Assembly (NCBI RefSeq): GCF_900168685.1
Contig: NZ_FVZN01000014.1
Coordinates: 434,001-498,000 of the forward strand
Direction: 5' to 3'
DNA: 64,000 nucleotides
Source: Solibacillus isronensis
GTDB lineage: Bacteria > Bacillota > Bacilli > Bacillales_A > Planococcaceae
Position 1 is the stretch's first letter, and each line of letters begins with the position of its first letter. The notes under the pieces were generated by a model. It saw only the letters and a program-made list of their open reading frames with translations. It had not been told where the DNA came from and did not search any database. The position numbers were made by a program, and so were the translations under genes. Positions 46,223-59,250 of the stretch are shown in pieces.

Positions 46223-47140
46223 ATGAAAAACTTATTATCGATGGAACATTTGTCAAATGAAGAAATAATGATGATTTTAAATCGAGCACAGCATTTCGAA
46301 GATGGTGAAAAACCTGTGTTACAACGTGAATTTCATGTAGCAAACCTTTTCTTTGAGCCAAGTACACGTACAAAAACGAGCTTTGAAATGGCGGAGCGTC
46401 GACTAGGATGTACAGTTATTCCATTTGATGCGGAGTTCTCAAGCACAACAAAGGGAGAAACGCTGTACGATACAGTCAAAACATTGGAAATGATCGGAAT
46501 CGATGCAGTCGTTATTCGGGATAAGGAAGATGAATATTACAACGAGCTTTTGGAAGGAATCGGGTGTGCGGTCATTAATGCAGGAGACGGCGCAGGCCAG
46601 CATCCTTCACAGTCACTGCTGGATTTATACACGATTCAGAAAGAATTCGGGCGATTTGAAGATCTGAATATTACGATCGTCGGTGATATTTCACATAGCC
46701 GTGTTGCAAAATCAAATGCGACTGCACTTACTCGTTTAGGGGCAAATGTTCGGTTCCTATGTCCGCCAGCATGGGCAGGCAATTTCGAGGCGGCACATAG
46801 CTGGGATGAAGTACTGGAAGACAGCGATGTCATCATGCTGCTGCGTATCCAGCATGAACGTCATTCAGTAAGTAAAAACTTTTCGAAAGAAAGCTACCAT
46901 GCAGAGTATGGCTTAACAATTGAACGTGAACAGCGGATGAAAGAGCGGGCTATCATTATGCACCCGGCACCGGTAAACCGCGATGTGGAAATTGCGGATG
47001 CTCTTGTTGAATGCAGTCGTTCACGCATATTTGAACAAGTGCGAAACGGTGTATTTACACGAATGGCCATTTTAGAAACGATTTTGAAAGGAAGAGATCA
47101 ATATGACTACAGTTATACAAAATGTGAAGCTACTCAATGA
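46223..47140 (+). CDS. pyrB: Aspartate carbamoyltransferase
   Basis: 305 residues. PyrB condenses carbamoyl phosphate with aspartate. The carbamoyl-phosphate site [19 protein letters not shown] and the loop TKGETLYDT are intact, as are [12 protein letters not shown] and the C-terminal [12 protein letters not shown]. No pyrI regulatory subunit is near, as normal in Bacillus. GCGGAGG precedes the ATG. The end overlaps pyrC by 38 bases in another frame. Confidence 0.98.
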   Translation: MKNLLSMEHLSNEEIMMILNRAQHFEDGEKPVLQREFHVANLFFEPSTRTKTSFEMAERRLGCTVIPFDAEFSSTTKGETLYDTVKTLEMIGIDAVVIRDKEDEYYNELLEGIGCAVINAGDGAGQHPSQSLLDLYTIQKEFGRFEDLNITIVGDISHSRVAKSNATALTRLGANVRFLCPPAWAGNFEAAHSWDEVLEDSDVIMLLRIQHERHSVSKNFSKESYHAEYGLTIEREQRMKERAIIMHPAPVNRDVEIADALVECSRSRIFEQVRNGVFTRMAILETILKGRDQYDYSYTKCEATQ

Positions 47141-48377
47141 GGAAGGCGAATTAGTAGTATCTACTATTGTAATAGAAAACGGCAAAATCGCTTCGATTAA
47201 TGGAGACATTCCAGCTGGCGCTAAGCTGATTGACGGTAAAGGCCATTTCGCATCACCGGGTTTTGTCGATGTACATACACATTTACGTGAGCCTGGTTTT
47301 GAACATAAAGAAACGATCGCAACAGGTTCGGCATCTGCAGCAAAAGGCGGTTTTACAACAATTTGTGCGATGCCAAATACGAAGCCGGTACCGGATTCGG
47401 TAGAAAATATGCAGCTCATTAACGGATTGATCAAAGAAAGTGCAGTGATCAGAGTACTACCATATGGTTCATTAACAAAAGACATTTCAGGTGAAGTACG
47501 AACAAATATGCAAGAGTTAAAAGAACAAGGTGCAGTCGCTTTCTCGGATGACGGGATCGGTATTCAGCTAGCGTCGACTATGTATGAGCAAATGCAGCAG
47601 GCAGCAAAAATCGATGCGGTTGTTGTTGCACACTGTGAAGATAATTCCCTTATATACGATGGGGTTATGCATGAAGGAAAACGCAATAAAGAACTTGGAT
47701 TACCAGGGATACCTTCTATTTGCGAGTCAGTACAAATTGCACGAGATGTACTGCTGGCTGAAGCGGCTGGTGCACGTTACCATGTATGTCACGTATCGAC
47801 GAAAGAATCCGTACGTGCAGTAAGAGATGCAAAAGCAGCAGGAATTAAAGTGACTGCGGAAGTTTGTCCACACCACTTATTATTAGAAGAAATGGATATC
47901 CCATCAGATGATGCGAACTGGAAGATGAACCCGCCATTACGTGCTGCGGACGATAAAGACTCACTGCATGCAGCATTGCTGGATGGTACGATCGACTGTA
48001 TCGCGACAGACCATGCACCGCATACAGAAGAGGAAAAATGCTGCGGTATGGTAGGTGCACCATTTGGAATTGTTGGATTTGAGACAGCATTCCCATTATT
48101 GTATACAAATTTTGTAGCGACAGGGAAATGGACATTAAAGCAATTAGTCGACTGGATGAGTGTAAAAGCAGCCCAAATTTTTGATCTTCCATACGGAACA
48201 TTGGAAGTAGGAGCTTCAGCGGATCTTGTACTGATCGATTTGGATAAGGAACAGGCAATCGATGCAGAAGGGTTTGTTTCTAAAGGACGCAATACACCAT
48301 TTAACGGATGGACAGCAAAAGGATGGCCGGTAGTAACGATGTTTGAAGGCAATATTGTATATCAGGAGGCAGAATAA
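47103..48377 (+). CDS. pyrC: Dihydroorotase
   Basis: 424 residues, class I dihydroorotase of the amidohydrolase fold. The zinc-binding [10 protein letters not shown] opens the barrel; [21 protein letters not shown] and [12 protein letters not shown] carry the later metal and catalytic residues. It cyclises carbamoyl-aspartate to dihydroorotate. GAAAGGAAGAG is upstream within pyrB. It shares one base with pyrAA. Confidence 0.98.
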   Translation: MTTVIQNVKLLNEEGELVVSTIVIENGKIASINGDIPAGAKLIDGKGHFASPGFVDVHTHLREPGFEHKETIATGSASAAKGGFTTICAMPNTKPVPDSVENMQLINGLIKESAVIRVLPYGSLTKDISGEVRTNMQELKEQGAVAFSDDGIGIQLASTMYEQMQQAAKIDAVVVAHCEDNSLIYDGVMHEGKRNKELGLPGIPSICESVQIARDVLLAEAAGARYHVCHVSTKESVRAVRDAKAAGIKVTAEVCPHHLLLEEMDIPSDDANWKMNPPLRAADDKDSLHAALLDGTIDCIATDHAPHTEEEKCCGMVGAPFGIVGFETAFPLLYTNFVATGKWTLKQLVDWMSVKAAQIFDLPYGTLEVGASADLVLIDLDKEQAIDAEGFVSKGRNTPFNGWTAKGWPVVTMFEGNIVYQEAE

Positions 48378-49477
48378 TGAAAAAGCGTTTATTAATTTTA
48401 GAAGATGGCACTGTATTTACAGGTACTGCATTTGGAAGCGATAAAGCAAGTCAAGGAGAAGTTGTATTTACAACAGGGATGACAGGCTACCAGGAAACAA
48501 TTTCTGACCCGTCATTTTACGGGCAAATTGTTACATTAACATACCCGTTAGTCGGAAATTACGGCATCAACCGTGATGACTTTGAAGCAATCACTCCTGC
48601 GATCCGCGGTTTTGTAGTACGTGAATTGGCAGAGCAACCATCAAACTGGCGCTCGGATATGTCTTTAGGAGATTACTTGGCATCACAAAATATTCCTGGC
48701 ATAGAAGGAATCGATACAAGAAAATTAACGCGCATTATTCGTACAAAAGGAGCTGTACGAGCGATTTTAACTGAAGCAGACGCCGAAGTGGATATCGCAC
48801 AGATCGTCGCTCAATTACAAGAAACACCGTATATTACACACCATGTCCGCGAAGTATCGCCAAAAGCGGCATATCCGTCACCAGGACGCGGAAAACGTGT
48901 TGTGCTGATCGACTTTGGAATGAAGCACGGAATTTTACGTGAACTGAACAAGCGTGACTGTGATGTACTTGTCGTACCATACAATACGACAGCCGAACAA
49001 ATTTTAGCAATGCATCCGGATGGCATCATGCTTTCAAATGGACCAGGGAACCCGGAAGATGTAACAGAAGGAATCGAAACAATTAAAGGACTAATCGGAA
49101 AAGTGCCAATCTTCGGTATTTGCCTAGGGCACCAGCTGTTTTCACTAGCATGTGGCGCAAAATCGTTCAAACTGCCATTCGGTCACCGAGGCGGAAATCA
49201 CCCGGTAAAAAATCTGCGTACTGGCCGCACGGATTTAACGAGTCAAAACCATGGCTATGCAATTGATATCGAATCATTAAAAGATACTGATTTAGAGTTA
49301 ACGCATGTCGCTTTAAATGATGGAACTTGTGAAGGGGTACGCCATAAGGAATATCCGATCTTCACTGTGCAGTATCACCCGGAAGCATCACCAGGTCCGG
49401 AAGATTCAAACTACCTATTTGACGAATTTATCGAAATGATGGAAATCGAAGCAGCAAAGGAGAACCAATATGCCTAA
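48377..49477 (+). CDS. pyrAA: Carbamoyl-phosphate synthase small subunit (pyrimidine-specific)
   Basis: 366 residues. The N-terminal carbamoyl-phosphate-synthase domain ([22 protein letters not shown]) is followed by a class I glutamine amidotransferase; the nucleophile Cys is in GICLGHQLF, and [18 protein letters not shown] has the His/Glu. It supplies ammonia from glutamine to PyrAB. Pyr-operon position makes this the pyrimidine copy; an arginine-linked copy may exist elsewhere. It overlaps pyrAB by eight bases. Confidence 0.98.
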   Translation: MKKRLLILEDGTVFTGTAFGSDKASQGEVVFTTGMTGYQETISDPSFYGQIVTLTYPLVGNYGINRDDFEAITPAIRGFVVRELAEQPSNWRSDMSLGDYLASQNIPGIEGIDTRKLTRIIRTKGAVRAILTEADAEVDIAQIVAQLQETPYITHHVREVSPKAAYPSPGRGKRVVLIDFGMKHGILRELNKRDCDVLVVPYNTTAEQILAMHPDGIMLSNGPGNPEDVTEGIETIKGLIGKVPIFGICLGHQLFSLACGAKSFKLPFGHRGGNHPVKNLRTGRTDLTSQNHGYAIDIESLKDTDLELTHVALNDGTCEGVRHKEYPIFTVQYHPEASPGPEDSNYLFDEFIEMMEIEAAKENQYA

Positions 49478-52400
49478 ACGTACAGATATAAATACAATTT
49501 TAGTAATCGGCTCAGGTCCGATCGTAATCGGTCAAGCAGCGGAATTTGATTATGCAGGAACACAAGCATGTCTTTCATTAAAAGAAGAGGGCTATAAAGT
49601 AATCTTAATTAACTCGAACCCGGCGACAATTATGACAGATACTGAGATCGCAGACAAAGTATACATCGAGCCAATCAGCCTTGAATTTGTATCGCGCATT
49701 TTACGTAAAGAGCGTCCGGATGCCATTCTTTCTACATTAGGTGGTCAAACAGGATTAAATATGGCAATCGAGCTTGATGAGTCTGGCATTTTAGATGAAC
49801 TAGGAATTGAAATTCTAGGTACGAAACTGGATGCCATTCATAAAGCTGAAGACCGTGACTTGTTCCGTAACTTAATGTATGAACTTGGTGCACCGGTTCC
49901 GGAGTCAGATATTATCCATAACATGGAAGAAGCTAAAGCATTCGTTGCAAAAATCGGTTATCCGGTAATCGTCCGTCCGGCATTTACACTTGGCGGAACA
50001 GGCGGCGGAATTTGCTATAACGATCAGGACTTACAGGAAATTGTAACGTCTGGTTTAAAATACTCTCCTGTAACACAATGTTTACTGGAAAAATCAATCG
50101 CAGGCTTTAAAGAGATTGAATATGAAGTAATGCGTGATGCGGCGGATAATGCAATTGTTGTATGTAATATGGAGAACTTTGACCCGGTAGGTATCCATAC
50201 AGGTGACTCAATTGTTGTAGCACCAACACAAACATTATCGGATCGCGAAAACCAAATGCTGCGAAACATTTCACTCGATATTATTCGCGCATTAAAAATC
50301 GAAGGTGGCTGTAACGTTCAGCTGGCATTAGATCCTTACTCATTCCAGTACTATGTAATCGAAGTAAACCCGCGTGTATCGCGTTCATCTGCGTTAGCAT
50401 CAAAAGCGACAGGTTATCCGATTGCAAAGCTTGCAGCAAAAATCGCAGTAGGACTTACACTGGATGAAATTAAAAACCCTGTTACAGGATCAACATTCGC
50501 TTGCTTCGAGCCGGCACTTGACTACATTGTCGCAAAAATTCCACGTTGGCCATTCGATAAGTTTGAATCGGCAAAACGTAACCTTGGTACACAAATGAAA
50601 GCGACTGGGGAAGTAATGGCACTTGGTCGTACATTTGAAGAAGCGATTTTAAAGGCTGTTCGTTCATTGGAAACTGGCCATGTTCATATTGAAATGAAAA
50701 ATGCGGATGATTTAACAGATGCATGGATTGAAAAGCGTATTAAAAAAGCAGGGGATGAACGTCTATTCTTTATCGGTGAAGCAATGCGCCGTGGTGTAAC
50801 AGCGGAAAAAATCCATGAATGGTCTGCAATTGATATGTTCTTCTTAACGAAGCTGAAGAAGATTGTAGATATGGAAACAACATTGGCAGAAAACATTGGC
50901 AATAAGGAAATTTTAAGAACTGCGAAACGTTTAGGCTTTGCGGATAAAAAAATTGCACAGCTTTGGGAAATGGAAGAGCGAGCGGTTTATGAATTCCGTA
51001 AAGAGCATGGAATTATTCCGGTATATAAAATGGTTGATACATGTGCGGCAGAATTCGAATCGAATACACCATACTTCTACGGCACATACGAGGATGAAAA
51101 TGAGTCCATCCGTACTGACAAACCTTCTGTTGTAGTACTTGGCTCAGGTCCGATCCGTATCGGTCAAGGGGTAGAGTTCGACTATGCAACAGTTCACTCT
51201 GTATGGGCGATTCAAGAAGCAGGCTATGAAGCAATCATCATTAACTCAAATCCAGAAACGGTTTCGACCGACTTCTCGATTTCAGATAAATTATACTTCG
51301 AGCCATTAACAATTGAAGATGTGATGCACATTATCGATCTGGAGCAGCCAATCGGTGTAGTTGTACAGTTCGGCGGGCAAACAGCGATCAATTTAGCGGA
51401 TAAGCTGGAAGCGAACGGTGTGAAAATTTTAGGAACGACACTTGAAGATATCGACCGTGCGGAAAACCGTAATAAATTCGAAGCGGCATTACAAAAACTG
51501 AAAATTCCGCAGCCACCTGGCGATACAGCAACATCCGCTGAAGGTGCGATGAAAATTGCGGAAGGTTTAGGTTTCCCTGTATTAGTTCGCCCATCATATG
51601 TACTAGGCGGTCGTGCAATGGAAATCGTTTATAACATGGAAGAGCTTGCTCACTATATGACAAACGCGGTTGAAGCATCACCGGATCACCCTGTATTGGT
51701 AGACCGCTACTTAACAGGACAGGAAATTGAAGTCGATGCCATCTGTGACGGGGAGAATGTGTTAATTCCGGGAATCATGGAGCATATTGAACGCGCAGGG
51801 GTACACTCAGGTGACTCAATCAGTGTATATCCACCACAAAAATTAACAGATGCTCAGAAAGAAACATTAGTAGACTATACAACTCGCCTTGCAAAAGGTC
51901 TTGGCATTGTCGGTTTAATGAATATCCAATATGTAATGAGCGAAGGCGAAATTTACGTAATCGAAGTAAATCCTCGCTCAAGCCGTACTGTACCGTTCTT
52001 AAGTAAAATTACAAACATCCCAATGGCAAATATCGCGACAAAAGCGATTCTTGGTCAATCGATTATTGAACAAGGCTACCCAACAGGACTGGCAAAAGAA
52101 CAGCAAGGCGTATTCGTAAAAGTACCGGTATTCTCATTCGCGAAATTACGCCGTGTCGACATTACATTAGGGCCTGAAATGAAATCAACAGGGGAAGTAA
52201 TGGGGAAAGATGCAACATACGAAAAAGCATTATATAAAGGTTTCGTAGCAGCAGGCATGGAAATTAAAACACATGGTACGATCCTGTTCACTGTATCGGA
52301 TAAAGACAAACAGGAAGCAATCAGCCTGGCGAAACGCTTCTCAACAGTCGGATACCGCATCGTAGCAACAGAAGGTACAGCGAAAACATTTGAAGCAAAT

Positions 52401-52667
52401 GGTATTAAAACAGATATCGTTGAAAAAATCGGCGGTAAAGGCAAAACATTAATCGATATGATTCAAAACGGTGAAGCTCAATTAGTAGTCAATACATTAA
52501 CAAAAGGGAAACAGCCGGCACGCGATGGCTTCCGTATTCGCCGTGAATCGGTAGAAAACGGCGTACCATGTCTGACTTCATTAGACACAGCAGAAGCAAT
52601 GCTGCGCGTAATAGAATCAATGACATTTACAGCAGAAGAAATGCCGAAAGCGGAGGTTGTACACTAA
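49470..52667 (+). CDS. pyrAB: Carbamoyl-phosphate synthase large subunit
   Basis: 1065 residues, full length. The two homologous ATP-grasp halves are both intact: the first begins [20 protein letters not shown], the second [20 protein letters not shown]. Both have their glycine-rich and metal-binding motifs (VIEVNPR twice). The C-terminal MGS-like domain (from about 930) is where UMP and PRPP regulate the B. subtilis enzyme. It overlaps pyrAA, and pyrK starts one base after its stop. Confidence 0.98.
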   Translation: MPKRTDINTILVIGSGPIVIGQAAEFDYAGTQACLSLKEEGYKVILINSNPATIMTDTEIADKVYIEPISLEFVSRILRKERPDAILSTLGGQTGLNMAIELDESGILDELGIEILGTKLDAIHKAEDRDLFRNLMYELGAPVPESDIIHNMEEAKAFVAKIGYPVIVRPAFTLGGTGGGICYNDQDLQEIVTSGLKYSPVTQCLLEKSIAGFKEIEYEVMRDAADNAIVVCNMENFDPVGIHTGDSIVVAPTQTLSDRENQMLRNISLDIIRALKIEGGCNVQLALDPYSFQYYVIEVNPRVSRSSALASKATGYPIAKLAAKIAVGLTLDEIKNPVTGSTFACFEPALDYIVAKIPRWPFDKFESAKRNLGTQMKATGEVMALGRTFEEAILKAVRSLETGHVHIEMKNADDLTDAWIEKRIKKAGDERLFFIGEAMRRGVTAEKIHEWSAIDMFFLTKLKKIVDMETTLAENIGNKEILRTAKRLGFADKKIAQLWEMEERAVYEFRKEHGIIPVYKMVDTCAAEFESNTPYFYGTYEDENESIRTDKPSVVVLGSGPIRIGQGVEFDYATVHSVWAIQEAGYEAIIINSNPETVSTDFSISDKLYFEPLTIEDVMHIIDLEQPIGVVVQFGGQTAINLADKLEANGVKILGTTLEDIDRAENRNKFEAALQKLKIPQPPGDTATSAEGAMKIAEGLGFPVLVRPSYVLGGRAMEIVYNMEELAHYMTNAVEASPDHPVLVDRYLTGQEIEVDAICDGENVLIPGIMEHIERAGVHSGDSISVYPPQKLTDAQKETLVDYTTRLAKGLGIVGLMNIQYVMSEGEIYVIEVNPRSSRTVPFLSKITNIPMANIATKAILGQSIIEQGYPTGLAKEQQGVFVKVPVFSFAKLRRVDITLGPEMKSTGEVMGKDATYEKALYKGFVAAGMEIKTHGTILFTVSDKDKQEAISLAKRFSTVGYRIVATEGTAKTFEANGIKTDIVEKIGGKGKTLIDMIQNGEAQLVVNTLTKGKQPARDGFRIRRESVENGVPCLTSLDTAEAMLRVIESMTFTAEEMPKAEVVH

Positions 52668-52668
52668 A

Positions 52669-54350
<1,682 letters not shown>

Positions 54351-54351
54351 T

Positions 54352-55059
54352 ATGAAGACAAAACCTATTATTGCTTTAGATTTTCCCGGTGAAAAAGAAG
54401 TGATGAGCTTTTTAGGGCAATTCGAAGAGAAACTTTTCGTTAAAATCGGGATGGAACTGTATATGCAGGAAGGTCCCAATATTGTGAGAAAAGTAAAAGA
54501 ACAAGGACACGATATATTTTTAGATTTAAAGCTTCATGACATCCCGAACACTGTGAAATCAGCGATGAAGGGCTTAGCGGGGCTTGGTGTGGATTTAGTG
54601 AATGTCCATGCTGCAGGTGGACGTGCAATGCTGGAAGGTGCATTGGAAGGTTTGGAGGCCGGTACACCAGCCGGAGCTAAAAGAGCAGCATTAATTGCCG
54701 TTACACAACTGACGTCTACGACAGAACAGCAAATGCAAGAAGAGCAAAAAATAGCCCTATCTTTAAAAGAATCCGTTTTACAATATGCACAGCTGACAAA
54801 ACAAGCTGGTCTTCAGGGTGTAGTCTGTTCAGTTCATGAGGCACAGGCAATCCGTGAAGCATGCGGTGATGACTTTTTACGGGTGACACCGGGTATTCGT
54901 ATGCTTGGCGGGGATTCACATGATCAGCAGCGTATTGCAACCCCTGATGGAGCTAAAAAGGATGGTTCTTCATTAATTGTTGTAGGTCGTGCCATTACTG
55001 GAGCTGTCAATCCGGTAAAAGCGTATCAAGAAGTTTGTAACTTATGGGAGGCTAACTAA
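54352..55059 (+). CDS. pyrF: Orotidine-5'-phosphate decarboxylase
   Basis: 235 residues. The catalytic tetrad motif LDLKLHDIPNTV (Asp-Lys-Asp) is intact, and TPGIRMLGGDSHDQQRIATP with VVGRAITGA closes the phosphate site. It decarboxylates OMP to UMP. It lies between pyrD and pyrE with gaps of one base each; GGAAGGAG is the ribosome-binding site. Confidence 0.98.
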   Translation: MKTKPIIALDFPGEKEVMSFLGQFEEKLFVKIGMELYMQEGPNIVRKVKEQGHDIFLDLKLHDIPNTVKSAMKGLAGLGVDLVNVHAAGGRAMLEGALEGLEAGTPAGAKRAALIAVTQLTSTTEQQMQEEQKIALSLKESVLQYAQLTKQAGLQGVVCSVHEAQAIREACGDDFLRVTPGIRMLGGDSHDQQRIATPDGAKKDGSSLIVVGRAITGAVNPVKAYQEVCNLWEAN

Positions 55060-55060
55060 A

Positions 55061-55693
55061 ATGTCATTACAAAACGAAATTGCACATGCAATGCTAAAAG
55101 TAGGAGCGGTGGAATTAAATCCAACCGATTTATTTACATGGGCTTCAGGAATTCAGTCGCCGATTTATTGCGATACACGTTTAACAATTTCAGATCCTGT
55201 TATTCGCAAACAGCTTGCCAATGGACTGTCCTCATTAATCGATGAGCATTTTTCTGACTGTGAAGTAGTTGCGGGTACTGCTACTGCGGGGATTCCACAT
55301 GCTGCTTGGGTTGCGGATATTATGCAATTGCCGATGGTGTATGTGCGTTCGAAAGCAAAAGAGCACGGGCGAGGAAACCAGATTGAAGGAAAATATGCAA
55401 AAGGTCAAAAGGTCGTTGTAATTGAGGATATCATCTCAACAGGAGGTTCATCTATTACTGCTGTTGAAGCGTTACGTAATGCAGGTTGCGAAGTGTTAGG
55501 GGTCGTATGTGTATATACATATAATCTGCCAAAAGCGGATCAGGTATTTGAAGAAGCTGGCGTAAAATTTGTTTCATTAACAAATTTCGATTACTTAATC
55601 GATGCGGCAAAAGAAGCAGCTGCTATTCAGGAAGATGACATTCCATTCTTGAAAAAGTGGCATCAAGACTTAAAAACAGGAAATTTAAAATAA
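55061..55693 (+). CDS. pyrE: Orotate phosphoribosyltransferase
   Basis: 210 residues. The PRPP-binding motif VVVIEDIISTGGSSITAVEAL is intact and YVRSKAKEHGRGNQIEG is the flexible catalytic loop. It joins orotate and PRPP to give OMP. This is the last gene of the pyr operon, followed by a strong terminator. In B. subtilis the next genes are cysH and relatives; here a peptide transporter follows. Confidence 0.98.
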   Translation: MSLQNEIAHAMLKVGAVELNPTDLFTWASGIQSPIYCDTRLTISDPVIRKQLANGLSSLIDEHFSDCEVVAGTATAGIPHAAWVADIMQLPMVYVRSKAKEHGRGNQIEGKYAKGQKVVVIEDIISTGGSSITAVEALRNAGCEVLGVVCVYTYNLPKADQVFEEAGVKFVSLTNFDYLIDAAKEAAAIQEDDIPFLKKWHQDLKTGNLK

Positions 55694-55704
55694 AATAAAA
55701 AATT

Positions 55705-55742
55705 CAATCCGTGGGGGTATCAGCCCCCACGGATTGTTTGTT
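55705..55742 (+). terminator. Intrinsic terminator of the pyr operon
   Basis: A 13-bp perfect stem (CAATCCGTGGGGG / CCCCCACGGATTG) with a 7-base centre, followed by TTTGTT. Confidence 0.92.
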
Positions 55743-55813
55743 AAACTAATCGGGCTACTGCTGATAGTATGATTCCCGACTTATCCGAGATAAAAAAATA
55801 TTAAAAATATTCA

Positions 55814-55857
55814 AAAACGTGTGAAGTTATCAAAAATATACTTTACACGTTTTTGTT
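55814..55857. repeat. Second 16-bp hairpin in the pyrE-opp gap
   Basis: CAAAAACGTGTGAAGT pairs with ACTTTACACGTTTTTG with one G-U pair around a 12-base AT loop. It is ~75 bp past the pyrE terminator. It could be a back-up terminator or act on the minus strand. The rest of the gap to 56.0 kb is AT-rich without genes. Confidence 0.7.
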
Positions 55858-56010
55858 ATAGTTATATAATTCCATTATGCAAATTATCAGTTTTTTTAAT
55901 AATGAAGTTTAATGGGTTTAAATTTTATTAAACTACACAAAAAAGTATTTCTAGATGTTTTTATGTTGAAAAGACATAATTATAATCATTAAGAGTTAAT
56001 TTTTATAGTA

Positions 56011-56025
56011 AATTATCGGAAAATT
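56011..56025. promoter_or_regulatory. CodY-box-like site upstream of the opp operon
   Basis: AATTATCGGAAAATT matches the CodY box AATTTTCWGAAAATT at 13 of 15 positions. CodY represses peptide transport in Bacillales when branched-chain amino acids and GTP are high. The site is ~70 bp before the -35, farther than usual. Confidence 0.5.
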
Positions 56026-56096
56026 TAAACTTAAAAGAATAGTTTGCTATTGATAAATTTAAAATGTTAAATTAGAATAGTTAGAAAGTTTAATAA

Positions 56097-56125
56097 TTGA
56101 CATGTAAATATATTTTATGGATAAT
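56097..56125 (+). promoter_or_regulatory. Sigma-A promoter for the opp operon
   Basis: TTGACA (56097-56102), 17-bp spacer and GATAAT (56120-56125). It would give a leader of about 160 bases. Confidence 0.65.
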
Positions 56126-56295
56126 TTACGAAGTGGTACAAAAAATTAACAAATTATTAATATTTTAAAAAGACTGAGTATTAGCAAGGTTTAAATTTTT
56201 TTGATAAGGGTATTTTAATCTATTTGGAAAAATTTAATATAGAGCGAGTTTAGCAGAGTCGATTGTATGTTTAAGGAGAAAGGAGCGGTTATTTA

Positions 56296-57306
56296 ATGTC
56301 TACGAATGAATTATTAGAAATCCGAAATTTACGTACGAGTTTCCGAATTAAAGATACATACTACCCAGCTGTAGACAATGTTTCGTTAACGCTTCGCAAA
56401 AATGAGATTTTAGCAATTGTTGGTGAATCAGGTTGCGGGAAAAGTACTTTGGCAACATCAGTAGTTGGATTGCACAATTCTATTACTACAAAAGTTGAAG
56501 GAGAAATACTTTACAACAATCAAAACTTAGTTAAATTGACAGATGAACAGTTTAATAAGTTAAGAGGAAATGACATCGGCTTCATTTTCCAGGATCCACT
56601 TTCTGCATTAAACCCATTAATGCGTATCGGAGAGCAAATTGAGGAAGGGTTAATTTATCATACGAAATTAACTAAAGAACAACGTGAAAAACGTGTTATT
56701 GAGTTATTAGATCAAGTAGGAATTCCGAATATGCAACGTGTTGCAAAACAATTCCCGCATCAGTTATCGGGCGGTATGCGTCAGCGTGTTATGATCGCGA
56801 TCGCATTATCAGGTAAGCCTGCAATCATTATTGCGGACGAACCGACAACAGCACTTGATGTAACAATCCAAGCGCAAATTTTAGATTTATTAAAATCACT
56901 GCAAGATGAAATTCAATCAGGCATCATTTTAATTACACATGACTTAGGGGTTGTTGCTGAAGTAGCAGACCGCGTAGCTGTAATGTATGCCGGTGAAGTA
57001 ATAGAAGAAGCGCCGGTTGTAGAATTATTCAGAAATCCGAAGCACCCGTACACAAGATCATTATTGAAATCAATTCCTCAAACAAACAGTGAGGATGAAA
57101 AATTAGAAATAATTCAAGGGATGGTTCCTTCTTTAATGAAGTTACCTCGCCAAGGCTGCCGTTTCTCATCGCGTATTCCTTGGGTTCCGCAATCAGCACA
57201 TGAAGCAAATCCACAGCTTCATGAAGTTGCTCCTGGCCATCTTGTACGCTGTACTTGCTGGAAAGAATTCCATTTTGAGGATGAGGAAGGGAGCGTAAAT
57301 CAATGA
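56296..57306 (+). CDS. Oligopeptide/dipeptide ABC transporter ATPase (OppD/DppD type)
   Basis: 336 residues. Walker [10 protein letters not shown] (43-51), signature QLSGGMRQR, Walker [13 protein letters not shown] and the switch His in LITHDLG are intact. Peptide-transporter ATPases of this type end in an oligopeptide C-terminal domain with several cysteines; here the first (GCRF) and a pair near the end (VRCTCW) remain, while the usual RCP and later Cys read RIP and SAH. It hydrolyses ATP with the partner encoded next. AAAGGAG precedes the ATG; it overlaps the second ATPase by four bases. Confidence 0.92.
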   Translation: MSTNELLEIRNLRTSFRIKDTYYPAVDNVSLTLRKNEILAIVGESGCGKSTLATSVVGLHNSITTKVEGEILYNNQNLVKLTDEQFNKLRGNDIGFIFQDPLSALNPLMRIGEQIEEGLIYHTKLTKEQREKRVIELLDQVGIPNMQRVAKQFPHQLSGGMRQRVMIAIALSGKPAIIIADEPTTALDVTIQAQILDLLKSLQDEIQSGIILITHDLGVVAEVADRVAVMYAGEVIEEAPVVELFRNPKHPYTRSLLKSIPQTNSEDEKLEIIQGMVPSLMKLPRQGCRFSSRIPWVPQSAHEANPQLHEVAPGHLVRCTCWKEFHFEDEEGSVNQ

Positions 57307-58250
57307 GTTTCATGCAAGTAGAAGATTTAAAAGTTCACTATCCGATCCGAGGTGGATTTTTTAACACAGTAGTTGATCATGTTTATGCAGTAGATGGCGT
57401 AACGATGGAATTTGACCGAGGAAAAACTTACGGTCTTGTAGGTGAATCCGGCTCAGGTAAATCAACAACCGGTAAAGCGATTATTGGATTGGAGAAAATC
57501 ACATCAGGTCGTATTCTTTACGAAGGTGAAGATGTTACAAATGCACGCCGTAAACGTGATTCAGCATATAACCGTGATATTCAGATGATCTTCCAGGATT
57601 CACATTCCAGTATGAATCCGCGTAAACGTGTATTGGATATTTTAGCAGAGCCAATTCGTAATTTCCTTAAGTTGTCTCCGCAAGAAGAGCGGAAACGCAT
57701 TAATGAGCTACTCGCAATTGTAGGGATGTCAGAGGACGTACTTCTTAAATATCCGCACGAATTCTCTGGTGGTCAAAAGCAACGTCTAGGGATTGCCCGT
57801 GCTGTTGCATGTAACCCAAAAATGATTATTGCGGATGAGCCGGTTTCGGCACTTGATTTATCCGTTCAGGCACAAGTTTTAAACTTTATGAAGGATATTC
57901 AGGAACAATATGGAATTAGTTATTTATTCATCTCTCACGATTTAGGTGTTGTTCGCCATATGTGTGACCATATCTCAATCATGTATAAAGGCAGATTCGT
58001 AGAAACAGGGAAGCGTGAAGATATTTACACAAATCCGCAGCATATTTATACAAATCGCCTGCTTTCTGCAATTCCTGATATCGAGCCTGAAACTCGAATT
58101 GAACGTAAGGTTGAACGTCAGAAAGTTGAAGCGGCATATCGCCAAGAACAACATAAATATTACGATAAGGATGGAAAAGTATATCCTTTAAAATCGATTT
58201 CAGACTCACATAAAGTAGCAATGTCTGAAGATGAAAAGGAGCGTGTATAG
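57303..58250 (+). CDS. Oligopeptide/dipeptide ABC transporter ATPase (OppF/DppF type)
   Basis: 315 residues. Walker A GESGSGKST (47-55), signature EFSGGQKQR, Walker B IIADEPVSALD and LFISHDLG are intact. The usual Cys-containing C-terminal peptide is absent; the end is a charged stretch (YRQEQHKYYDKDGK). It forms the ATPase heterodimer with the gene before it. The ATG overlaps the previous stop, and the downstream permease starts one base after this stop. Confidence 0.92.
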   Translation: MSFMQVEDLKVHYPIRGGFFNTVVDHVYAVDGVTMEFDRGKTYGLVGESGSGKSTTGKAIIGLEKITSGRILYEGEDVTNARRKRDSAYNRDIQMIFQDSHSSMNPRKRVLDILAEPIRNFLKLSPQEERKRINELLAIVGMSEDVLLKYPHEFSGGQKQRLGIARAVACNPKMIIADEPVSALDLSVQAQVLNFMKDIQEQYGISYLFISHDLGVVRHMCDHISIMYKGRFVETGKREDIYTNPQHIYTNRLLSAIPDIEPETRIERKVERQKVEAAYRQEQHKYYDKDGKVYPLKSISDSHKVAMSEDEKERV

Positions 58251-58251
58251 T

Positions 58252-59214
58252 ATGTGGAAAACGATAGTTCGCCGTGTGTTAATAATGATTCCGCAGCTAT
58301 TTATTTTAAGTCTCCTAATTTTCTTATTAGCGAAACAAATGCCTGGTGATCCATTTACAGGATTAATTACACCGGAAACAGATCCGAATGTTATTGAAGA
58401 ATTACGTGTTAAATCAGGCTTCTATGATCCTTGGTATGTACAGTACTACAACTGGATCACAAATGCAGCACAAGGTGACTTCGGTCAGAGTTATACATTT
58501 AAAAAGCCTGTTGCTGATATTATTGGCGACCGTGCAATGAATACATTATTACTCTCATTGCTTAGTGTAGTTTTCCTTTATGTGCTGGCGATTCCGCTAG
58601 GAGTACTTGCTGGACGTTATCACGATTCATTCTTGGATAAATCGATTGTACTTTACAGCTTTATCTCTTATGCAATACCAGCATTCGTACTGTATTTAAT
58701 TTTCGTTTACCTGTTCGGTTACCGACTGATGTGGTTCCCGACAAGTGGTACGGTGGAAATAGGACTAGATCCCGGAACCTGGAGTTATTACTGGAGTAAA
58801 TTCTATCATTTATTATTACCGGCAGCCAGCTATGCACTGCTAGGTACGACGGGTGTCATTCAATATTTACGTTCGGAAATTATTGATGCAAAAACAATGG
58901 ATTATGTTAAAACAGCACGCAGTAAAGGTATACCGATGAAGAAAGTATACTCACGTCATATTTTCCGTAACTCTCTGTTACCGATTGCAGCGTTCTTAGG
59001 ATTCACGATTACCGGTTTACTCGGTGGATCGATTTTCATTGAAACTGTATTCGCTTATCCTGGAATGGGTAAATTATTTGTCGAATCCATTTCAAGTCGT
59101 GACTACAGTGTAATAACGGCATTAGTAATGTTATATGGCTTCTTAGCATTATTAGGTAGTCTATTATCCGATATTATCTTAAGTATAGTGGATCCGCGAA
59201 TTCGCATAGACTAA
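58252..59214 (+). CDS. Peptide ABC transporter permease (OppB/DppB type)
   Basis: 320 residues from ATG 58252, with AAAGGAGCG upstream at the end of the preceding gene. Six membrane helices; the N-terminus RRVLIMIPQLFILSLLIFLL is typical of OppB. The EAA loop that docks on the ATPases is visible (DYVKTARSKGIPMKKVYSRHIFRN). It pairs with the OppC-type permease to form the channel. Confidence 0.93.
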   Translation: MWKTIVRRVLIMIPQLFILSLLIFLLAKQMPGDPFTGLITPETDPNVIEELRVKSGFYDPWYVQYYNWITNAAQGDFGQSYTFKKPVADIIGDRAMNTLLLSLLSVVFLYVLAIPLGVLAGRYHDSFLDKSIVLYSFISYAIPAFVLYLIFVYLFGYRLMWFPTSGTVEIGLDPGTWSYYWSKFYHLLLPAASYALLGTTGVIQYLRSEIIDAKTMDYVKTARSKGIPMKKVYSRHIFRNSLLPIAAFLGFTITGLLGGSIFIETVFAYPGMGKLFVESISSRDYSVITALVMLYGFLALLGSLLSDIILSIVDPRIRID

Positions 59215-59250
59215 TCAATTAATAATGACTAAGGAGAGGTGATTTTAATC

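Noticed and set aside
47789-48352. Long minus-strand reading frame inside pyrC (187 codons)
   Set aside because: It is a shadow of the pyrC codons, with no ribosome-binding site and no recognisable protein family.
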